Below are positions 25,677-31,900 of a stretch of DNA of 31,900 nucleotides, in pieces. Position 1 is the first letter of the stretch. Every line of letters starts with the position of its first letter. The position numbers and the translations under genes were made by a program. Source of the stretch: DAIRDK01 sp035403225 (GTDB taxonomy: Bacteria; Bacteroidota; Bacteroidia; Bacteroidales; FEN-979); NCBI GenBank assembly GCA_035403225.1, contig DAONET010000025.1, positions 1 through 31,900 of the forward strand. Direction: 5' to 3'. Under the pieces are notes generated by a model. That model did not search any database, had not been told where the DNA came from, and saw nothing but the letters and a program-made list of their open reading frames with translations.

Positions 25677-26081
25677 ATGAAACTGATCTGTCGTACCGAA
25701 AACCAACTTCCGGAGATAGCCCGGGAACTGATCAACCATTGTCCCGACCAGCGGGTCTTTGCTTTCTATGGAGAAATGGGAGCCGGGAAAACAACGTTCA
25801 TCAAGGCATTATGCAGCGAGTTGGGCGTGACCGATATCATCCAGAGTCCGACCTTCGCGATCATTAACGAATACCGGCGCCAGAACGGTGAGCCGGTCTA
25901 TCATTTCGATTTCTACCGCATTAAAAAGCTCGAAGAAGCTTACGATATCGGCTATGAGGATTACCTCTACTCCGGCTGTTACTGCTTCATCGAATGGCCG
26001 GAACTCATCGAAGAGTTGTTGCCCGCCGGAACCGTCAGGGTGACCATCACCGGAACCGCTGAACGGACCTTCCGCTTCTGA
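25677..26081 (+). CDS. tsaE: tRNA threonylcarbamoyladenosine biosynthesis ATPase TsaE
   Basis: 134 residues, typical. TsaE is the ATPase partner of TsaB and TsaD that makes t6A at position 37 of ANN-reading tRNAs. Walker A GEMGAGKTTFIKAL is at about 34-47, followed by SPTFAIINEY, HFDFYRI and CFIEWPE. It starts 19 bases after porX, so both are likely on one transcript; this porX-tsaE order is frequent in Bacteroidota although the functions are unrelated. Confidence 0.95.
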   Translation: MKLICRTENQLPEIARELINHCPDQRVFAFYGEMGAGKTTFIKALCSELGVTDIIQSPTFAIINEYRRQNGEPVYHFDFYRIKKLEEAYDIGYEDYLYSGCYCFIEWPELIEELLPAGTVRVTITGTAERTFRF

Positions 26082-26154
26082 AGTTGCCCGTCTGAATGAG
26101 CCTGTTGATCGACAGGATCGCGTTTCACAGCCATTTTTTCTTGACATCCCCCCA

Positions 26155-26162
26155 TAAGTTTG
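26155..26162 (+). promoter_or_regulatory. -7 element for the S46 peptidase
   Basis: TAAGTTTG fits TAnnTTTG. It lies in the 158-base space after tsaE and gives a leader of roughly 70 bases. A TTGACA at 26141-26146 followed after 17 bases by TACCTT also resembles a sigma-70 promoter, but that pattern is not used by the Bacteroidota primary sigma factor. Confidence 0.4.
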
Positions 26163-26239
26163 GTACCTTTCTGAAAAAATGGCCGAAAGACCCTTCCCTG
26201 TAACCAGGAGTGGGGTAAGGCCGGAACAACGGAGGGTTT

Positions 26240-28381
26240 ATGAAAAAAGTTTTATTCGTTTTTGCATGTTGCATGATGACGGTCTTTTCCTTTGCCCAGG
26301 AAGGGATGTGGCTGTTAAACCAGATCGACCAGCTCGACCTGGCCAAAAAAGGACTGGGCATCCCGGTCAGCGATGTCTATTCCCCGGGTAAACCTTGTGT
26401 GGCCGGCGCCGTGGTCCAGCTGGGCGGAGGCACCGCCTCATTCGTCTCCCCCGAAGGGCTGATCATCACCAACCACCATGTGGCGTATACCGCCCTGCAA
26501 CGGGCATCCAGCGTAAACAGCGACTACCTTACCAATGGTTTTCTTGCCAAAGAACGCACCGCCGAGATCAAAGCCCCGGGGTACCAGGCACGACTGCTGA
26601 TGGAGATGAAAGATGTGACGGAAGAGGTGCTGGCCGGAACGAAAAAAATCACCGACCCGGTGGAACGCGATAAAAAGGTGAACGAGAAGATCGTGAAAAT
26701 GGCCGAAGCCGTAGGCAAAGACGGCAGCGACCTCGAAGCACAGATCGTCCCGATGTACAACGGGAAACAATACATCGAGTTCATCCATAAAGTGTTCCGC
26801 GATATCCGCATCGTCTATTCGCCACCGCGATCCATCGGCAACTATGGCGGCGAAATCGATAACTGGATGTGGCCCCGCCATACCGGCGACTTCTCGTTCC
26901 TGAGGGTGTACGTGAGTCCTGAAGGGAAAGGCGTCGCCTACAGCCCCGACAACGTGCCCTATAAACCTGCCGTTTGGTTAAAAGTCGCCCGCGAGGGGCT
27001 GAAAGACGGCGATTTCACCTTCATCATCGGCTATCCCGGGTTCACCACCCGATACCGCACGGCTACCTCCGTTCACTGGAACCAGGAGTATAACTATCCT
27101 TTCTCCATCCGTAACTTTAAAGAGGTCATCGCCCTGGCGGATGAACTCACCAAAGACGATCCCGCGGGGAAACTTAAGGTAGCCAGCCTCACCAAAGGCC
27201 TCGCCAACGTCATGAAAAACTACCAGGGGAAAGTGGAAGGCATGAAACGTACCGGATTCCTGCAGAAAAAGATCAACTTCGAAAAAGAATTCCAGGCCTG
27301 GGCCGACGCCACCCCCGAACGGAAAGCAAAATACGGCGACATCCTCGCCCGGGAAAAAGAACAGTACAACCTGATCGATAAAACCCGCGAGCGGGATAAC
27401 GTCTTCGGGATCATCCAGGGACTCGCCGGCACCATGCTCAGCGTGGCCGAACAGATCTCCTATATCAGCAACGAACTGCAGAAACCCGAAGCAGAACGGA
27501 GACCCGGCCTCAACGAAGAAGCCATCAACGAGTTTCGTGATAGATTGCAATATTCGTATAACGATTATTACGAGCCACTGGACAAAGCCATGCTGTTGCG
27601 GGCGCTGAAGATGGCGTCGACCCTGCCGCAGGGACAACGTATCGTCGCCCTTGAACCCATCCTTTCCAACGACGAGAAGACACTGGAACAATCGGTTGAC
27701 GAGATGTATGCCTCCACGAAGCTGAAAGACATCGATTATACCAAATCCCTCCTGAAGATGACTCCGGCGGAACTGGCGAAAACCGGCGACCCGTTCATCC
27801 GCCTCTCGCTCGATATGCTTCCGTTGTCGGAAGAGGTGAACCGGGTCTCAGATACGTTTGGTTCTAACGTGACCGACCTGCGGAAAGTCTATCTTGACGG
27901 GCTGTACGAATGGAAAGGCTCGGGCATGTATCCCGATGCCAACAGCACCATCCGGTTCACCTGGGGCCCGGTGAAGGGTTACCGGCCGGCCGATGCCGTG
28001 TGGTATTACCCGTTCACCTCGCTGACCGGCGTGGTGGAGAAGAATACCGGCGAAGAGCCGTTCGATGCCCCGGCAGGGCTGGTCACCCTCGCTGAAAAGA
28101 AAGACTTCGGCCGCTGGGCCGATCCGCAGCTCAAAGATGTGCCCGTGGCGTTCCTCAACCAGTGTGATATAACCGGCGGCAACAGCGGAAGCCCCGTGAT
28201 GAATGCCAAAGGAGAGATCATCGGCGTAGCCTTCGACGGCAACTACGAAGCCATGATCAGCGACTGGCAGTACGACTATGCCCTGCAACGCTGCATCGCC
28301 GTAGACATCCGGTACGTGTTGTTCATCACGGAGAAATACGGCCAAGCCGGCTTCCTGCTGAAAGAAATGGGCGTCGATTAA
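26240..28381 (+). CDS. S46 family dipeptidyl-peptidase, DPP7 type
   Basis: 713 residues, normal for S46. The signal peptide is residues 1-19 (ending FSFAQ), so the enzyme is periplasmic. S46 serine peptidases cut dipeptides from peptide N-termini, feeding asaccharolytic or proteolytic Bacteroidota. The catalytic His lies in LIITNHHVAY (near 79-80), Asp216 in PRHTGDFSFLRV, Ser649 in GGNSGSPV. The residue that sets specificity is Gly667 in AFDGNYEA: DPP7 has Gly there (hydrophobic P1), while DPP11 has Arg (Asp/Glu at P1). This is inferred by alignment from memory. No type IX sorting domain at the C-terminus. It has its own promoter and a strong terminator after it. Confidence 0.93.
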   Translation: MKKVLFVFACCMMTVFSFAQEGMWLLNQIDQLDLAKKGLGIPVSDVYSPGKPCVAGAVVQLGGGTASFVSPEGLIITNHHVAYTALQRASSVNSDYLTNGFLAKERTAEIKAPGYQARLLMEMKDVTEEVLAGTKKITDPVERDKKVNEKIVKMAEAVGKDGSDLEAQIVPMYNGKQYIEFIHKVFRDIRIVYSPPRSIGNYGGEIDNWMWPRHTGDFSFLRVYVSPEGKGVAYSPDNVPYKPAVWLKVAREGLKDGDFTFIIGYPGFTTRYRTATSVHWNQEYNYPFSIRNFKEVIALADELTKDDPAGKLKVASLTKGLANVMKNYQGKVEGMKRTGFLQKKINFEKEFQAWADATPERKAKYGDILAREKEQYNLIDKTRERDNVFGIIQGLAGTMLSVAEQISYISNELQKPEAERRPGLNEEAINEFRDRLQYSYNDYYEPLDKAMLLRALKMASTLPQGQRIVALEPILSNDEKTLEQSVDEMYASTKLKDIDYTKSLLKMTPAELAKTGDPFIRLSLDMLPLSEEVNRVSDTFGSNVTDLRKVYLDGLYEWKGSGMYPDANSTIRFTWGPVKGYRPADAVWYYPFTSLTGVVEKNTGEEPFDAPAGLVTLAEKKDFGRWADPQLKDVPVAFLNQCDITGGNSGSPVMNAKGEIIGVAFDGNYEAMISDWQYDYALQRCIAVDIRYVLFITEKYGQAGFLLKEMGVD

Positions 28382-28414
28382 TCAAACAGCGTAACACGGA
28401 AATTACCCATTTTG

Positions 28415-28447
28415 CCGGGGGAAGAATCATTCCCCCGGTTTTTTTTT
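28415..28447 (+). terminator. Intrinsic terminator after the S46 peptidase
   Basis: CCGGGGGAA at 28415-28423 pairs perfectly with TTCCCCCGG at 28430-28438 around a 6-base loop, followed by nine T (28439-28447), 34 bases after the stop codon. It also marks the border between the GC-richer core and the AT-richer right end. Confidence 0.9.
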
Positions 28448-29051
28448 ATCCCCTCCCGGACACCTGATAAAAAATTGTGAATATTTTGTTTGCACTGAAG
28501 ATATTTTCATACATTTACTCTCTCATTATTACAAAACTTCATATACTCGCCCTAACCTGTTGAAAGTAAGTTTGATTTTCCTGACTGTTTGAGCCGGAGA
28601 ATTGTTATTTGAAAAGGTTGAACACCCTAACACGGAAAAATATCTTGTACCTAGGAAACATGAGGGTTGGACGTGTTTTCTGGTGATGAAAGAGAATGTT
28701 TTTGATAGACAGGAACACTAGTACCTAGTTGCATAAATTAGCGTATTTACCTTTTAACGTTCTTTGATATACCTTCCATTTTCTTTGTCCATTTGCAGCT
28801 GTGCCCAGAGAAATTCTTCGAAGAGTTGATGTGGTAACACTTGGATGGACTTTGGATAGCTTGAAAATATTTGTAGGATTTTGTTATCAGAATCCAATTG
28901 ACAAAATGAGTGGTGCCAGCCTGCTTAGAATTAATGAGGTAACTGGAGTAATGGAAGACCAAAACAAGCGTATCGAAAGTAAAATCTATCGAATTAATTT
29001 AACACATAAAATCTGATCTCTGACATTCTGGTAAAATCAATAACAACAGCC
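28448..29051. other. AT-rich interval without a convincing gene
   Basis: About 600 bases between the terminator and the large secreted-protein gene. A 71-codon frame (28801-29016, GTG start, plus strand) and another on the minus strand (28747-28962) cross it, but neither has a recognisable domain, a promoter or a plausible start, and they overlap each other. TAAGTTTG at 28567-28574 resembles a -7 element but precedes no gene. The octamer GTACCTAG occurs twice (near 28645 and 28721), and TAACACGGAAA is shared with the sequence just after the peptidase stop. I see no tRNA, insertion sequence ends or CRISPR repeats. Confidence 0.5.
28759..28770 (+). promoter_or_regulatory. boxA-like sequence
   Basis: GTTCTTTGATAT resembles the boxA antitermination motif that, as I recall, precedes rRNA genes in Bacteroidota (GTTCTTTGA-type). 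No rRNA follows in the window. It is weak evidence by itself. Confidence 0.2.
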
Positions 29052-31900
29052 ATGAAAAGAAGCATCACTTTCCTACTCCTTTCCGTTGGGGTTTTCATTT
29101 TTCTATTTTTTGTCTTTCGCAAAAATAGCTTCTCTCAAAGCGAAGACTCCTTCCGGGAATCCGTTAATAATTGGGATAATTATTATAGCCAACATCCTGA
29201 TTTGACCAATCCTCCTTCTCATGAATATAAAATTTATATGAGGTGGAAAGAATTTTGGAGAAATAGGATATACTGCGTAGATAGTGCAATTTCAAGCAAG
29301 CCTGAAGTCATTCAGACAGCCTTGAGTTACTACCTAAAGAACCTTGAATATTATAACCGAGCTTCAATTATTGGAAGCGATTGGCGCCTCATTGGTCCTT
29401 ATTATCCATCAAGTCAGAGGAATGGTCTGGTATCTGCCGTCTGGGTGGATACTGTGGGTGATCCGCAGCTAAATACGATTTACATTGGTACAAACTCATC
29501 TGGAATTTTCAAAACAACCAATGGTGGTTTGAACTGGACCAATCTAACTGACAGATGTGGATTGAACATAATTGGTGTAACAGATATAAAAGGTGATCCA
29601 AACAACCCTAATATTCTGTATGTAGCTAGTGGTGGGGGTGGGCTTGGTCGAGATTTTTCATACAGCATAGGAATATTACGAACACAAGATGCCGGGGAAA
29701 ATTGGGAAATCATTTATGGCCAAGAACCAAAGCAGTTGACTTCCGTCAATTATCTGTTAATTGATCCGACAAATTCAAGCATTTTATATGCAGGTGTTAG
29801 AGATACCCTTTTCCGGTTCACAAATAACGGAACTGACTGGAGCAAATTTGTAGTAGCTGTAATGCCCAAAGACTCTGGATGGTCTAAAGGGGAGTATAGA
29901 TGGATTCGGGATATAGAAATGAAACCCGGATCCCCGGATACATTGTATGTGGCAACAGATAATAAATCCGGGTCCAATCATTATGCAGCCCAAATATGGA
30001 GAATAACAGGAGCACGATCCTCTAGCCCTTCGATGCAAAGGATCGATCAATTATTGCCCTCCGACGGCCCTGTACTCACTGAACGATTTGAGCTAGGGGT
30101 TACATCGCAATATTCAAAATGGATATATGCTCAGGCAACACATCTAAAAATGACCGATACCCTCTTGTATTTTACAATATGGCGATCAAAAGACAATGGA
30201 CTAAATTGGGAAAAGAAATATGAAGAAAAAAGCCCAACAGGCTATGGCCAGAGTTTTATAGGTTGCGGGAATGTTGATTATTATAAAAACGAGTTGTTGC
30301 TAAATTTGACAGACACTTCCGTCCTTTACGTTGGTGGCAATTCGATGACTCGTGTGGTTAATTGGCAAAATGATGAGACAACTGGCTACAATACAGACAC
30401 ATATCATGCAGATACGCGGGCTGCAGTGTTGATCAGGTCTTCTTATGGAGGTACCAATGATATCATTTTTGCTGGTAATGATGGAGGACTGTCGAAAACA
30501 ACCAATGGAATCGATACCTGGGCAAACCTGAATGGAGATGGTCTAACTATTACGCAATTTTATAGTATTGGGTCGACGGAGGTTGCAAATAATAGAGTTT
30601 GCGGGGGAACAATTGATAACAGTTTTTATTCATTTGATGGTACAACGTGGACTAACTCAGGAGAAGAGTCGACCAGGACTGTTGTTGATTTTCAGTCACC
30701 TAACTTTGTCTACACGAATCCTTTTAGTCCATCCTATAACAATTCATATCCCACTGCAAGATCAAATAACTTTGGGATAACTTGGCTCCATCCACACTTA
30801 GTATCGACCCCCAATCAAAATGGACACTTTAACAGACCACTTGAATTAAATCCGATAAACCCAAAATCTTTATACTGTGGGGCACATGATATATTTAAAA
30901 CATTCTCAGTACAAAGTCTGCAGAACTATTCTGTTGTAAAGATCCCTGTTCACCTTAATGGCTCGTATGCTGAAATTGATTCAACAGAAAAACTGATAAA
31001 TATTTCTGTTTCCCCTGTAGATACCGCCATAATGTACCTGGCATATGATGGCCCCCATGGGTGGTGGCCTAATCGCTTGCATAAGTTATTGAAAACATCT
31101 GATGAAGGTCAATCCTATGTTGATCTTTTGGCACTGCCAGGAGATTCTGGCCTGCGTTCAGTGTTAAGTAGTGTCGGCATGTCAGATATTTGTCTTTCAC
31201 CTGTGGATACAAATAAAGTATGGATTTCAATTAGTGGGTTCGATAAATTTTCATCATCACCACTGGATGTTAAAAACCGTATTTTTTATTCTTCGGATGC
31301 TGGAAATTCCTTTACCGATTATTCAAAAGGATTACCAAACTTCCCTGTTAATTGTATAACTTATTGGCCTGGTGGAAATGACAGACTCTTTGCCGGCACA
31401 GACATAGGAGTCTATTATCGCGATGGTTCAATGGATCGCTGGATCCCATTTACAACAGGTATGCCAAAAACCATTATCTCAGAGATCGTAGTACTCCCAA
31501 ACTCAAATCTTGTCAGGGCAAGTACATATGGAAGGGGGATATATGAATCCGATCTTTCATGTCTTTTTGTGGAGGACACATTAATGATTACTTCTGATAC
31601 TACTTTTTTACAGCCATTCACAGCAGATCGGTGTATTCAGGTCAAAGCTCCAGCAATACTTACCATTCAAACTACTGTTAAGTTCCCTCCAATGGGAAAA
31701 ATAATGGTTGGACCAGGAGCTACGTTAATATTAGATAATGCAACATTGACAAACGCATGTTTCAATATGTGGCGGGGTATTGAAGTTTGGGGGAATAGAG
31801 ACCTGTCTCAAATTCCTTCTACCAACCAAGGTTTGGTGATAATTAAAAATTCATCCATTATTAAGAACGCTCGTTTCGGAGTCTCTACTGCAGCTACTGA
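29052..31900 (+). CDS. Very large secreted beta-propeller/beta-helix protein, 3' end beyond window
   Basis: An open frame of 949 codons runs from the ATG at 29052 to the end of the window with no stop. Residues 1-29 look like a signal peptide (MKRSITFLLLSVGVFIFLFF, ending SFSQ). Residues about 110-837 hold many BNR/Asp-box-like turns of sortilin (VPS10) or glycosidase-type propellers: GIFKTTNGGLNW from 148, GILRTQDAGENW, LFRFTNNGTDW, IWRSKDNGLNW, GGLSKTTNG, LLKTSDEGQSY, IFYSSDAGNSF and RASTYGRGIYESD at 822-834. After Cys837 begins a beta-helix-like stretch (KIMVGPGATLILDNATLTN). Such proteins in Bacteroidota usually end with a type IX sorting domain, which would lie outside the window. Codons end in A/T far more than in the rest of the window, a sign of recent gain or different expression. 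Function, for example glycan binding or adhesion, cannot be decided. Confidence 0.85.
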   Translation, partial: MKRSITFLLLSVGVFIFLFFVFRKNSFSQSEDSFRESVNNWDNYYSQHPDLTNPPSHEYKIYMRWKEFWRNRIYCVDSAISSKPEVIQTALSYYLKNLEYYNRASIIGSDWRLIGPYYPSSQRNGLVSAVWVDTVGDPQLNTIYIGTNSSGIFKTTNGGLNWTNLTDRCGLNIIGVTDIKGDPNNPNILYVASGGGGLGRDFSYSIGILRTQDAGENWEIIYGQEPKQLTSVNYLLIDPTNSSILYAGVRDTLFRFTNNGTDWSKFVVAVMPKDSGWSKGEYRWIRDIEMKPGSPDTLYVATDNKSGSNHYAAQIWRITGARSSSPSMQRIDQLLPSDGPVLTERFELGVTSQYSKWIYAQATHLKMTDTLLYFTIWRSKDNGLNWEKKYEEKSPTGYGQSFIGCGNVDYYKNELLLNLTDTSVLYVGGNSMTRVVNWQNDETTGYNTDTYHADTRAAVLIRSSYGGTNDIIFAGNDGGLSKTTNGIDTWANLNGDGLTITQFYSIGSTEVANNRVCGGTIDNSFYSFDGTTWTNSGEESTRTVVDFQSPNFVYTNPFSPSYNNSYPTARSNNFGITWLHPHLVSTPNQNGHFNRPLELNPINPKSLYCGAHDIFKTFSVQSLQNYSVVKIPVHLNGSYAEIDSTEKLINISVSPVDTAIMYLAYDGPHGWWPNRLHKLLKTSDEGQSYVDLLALPGDSGLRSVLSSVGMSDICLSPVDTNKVWISISGFDKFSSSPLDVKNRIFYSSDAGNSFTDYSKGLPNFPVNCITYWPGGNDRLFAGTDIGVYYRDGSMDRWIPFTTGMPKTIISEIVVLPNSNLVRASTYGRGIYESDLSCLFVEDTLMITSDTTFLQPFTADRCIQVKAPAILTIQTTVKFPPMGKIMVGPGATLILDNATLTNACFNMWRGIEVWGNRDLSQIPSTNQGLVIIKNSSIIKNARFGVSTAAT

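Noticed and set aside
26141..26169. TTGACA-N17-TACCTT, a sigma-70-like promoter before the S46 peptidase
   Set aside because: The primary sigma factor of Bacteroidota does not use this pattern; the TAAGTTTG inside it is the better candidate.
28747..29016. Two overlapping small frames, 71 codons each, one per strand
   Set aside because: No similarity that I recognise, no promoter, GTG start on the plus-strand one; likely chance frames in AT-rich non-coding DNA.
1..31900. CRISPR array, tRNA, rRNA, insertion sequence or prophage
   Set aside because: No regular repeats, transposase motifs, tRNA-like folds or phage genes were seen in the readable sequence.

Overview
The window looks like core chromosome of an uncultured member of the Bacteroidota (Bacteroidales-like). 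Evidence: a fused LpxC/FabZ enzyme, a PorX-type PglZ response regulator (type IX secretion control), an S46 dipeptidyl-peptidase, a DUF6427 membrane protein, a FISUMP lipoprotein-like protein, and several promoters with the Bacteroidota -7 element TAnnTTTG. Four runs of exactly 100 N are scaffold gaps of unknown true size, and each one interrupts a real gene.

Layout. (1) 1-2.2 kb, minus strand: a secreted FISUMP-domain protein and a YqgE/AlgH protein. (2) 2.27-5.64 kb, plus strand: a tight operon of a PP-loop protein that I read as the MurL epimerase, an overlapping MurD-type ligase (MurD2) and a glucosaminidase/LysM wall hydrolase. This is a peptidoglycan module with a probable alternative route to D-glutamate. 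(3) 5.6-12.3 kb, minus strand: a GT4 glycosyltransferase, purD, a DUF6427 membrane protein and rnhB, closely spaced, followed by a 911-residue membrane-anchored beta-propeller protein with its own promoter. (4) 12.4-17.5 kb, plus strand: surface polysaccharide genes, with a Wzx-type flippase, two tandem Wzz-type chain-length proteins and an O-antigen ligase/polymerase. (5) 17.5-24.0 kb, minus strand: an HD-domain phosphohydrolase, lpxD, lpxC/fabZ, lpxA, an ABC ATPase, efp (own promoter) and a second LpxD-like acyltransferase. This is the lipid A block. (6) 24.1-28.4 kb, plus strand: porX and tsaE, then a DPP7-type S46 peptidase closed by a strong intrinsic terminator. (7) 28.4-31.9 kb: about 670 bases without a convincing gene, then the open 5' part (more than 949 codons) of a very large secreted beta-propeller/beta-helix protein in visibly more AT-rich DNA.

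Together the genes mostly build and police the cell envelope: peptidoglycan precursor and remodelling, lipid A, surface polysaccharide, periplasmic peptide digestion, and control of type IX secretion, whose likely clients include the giant protein at the right end. The observation most worth following is the MurL/MurD2 pair, because most bacteria obtain the D-Glu of peptidoglycan through MurI racemase and MurD.
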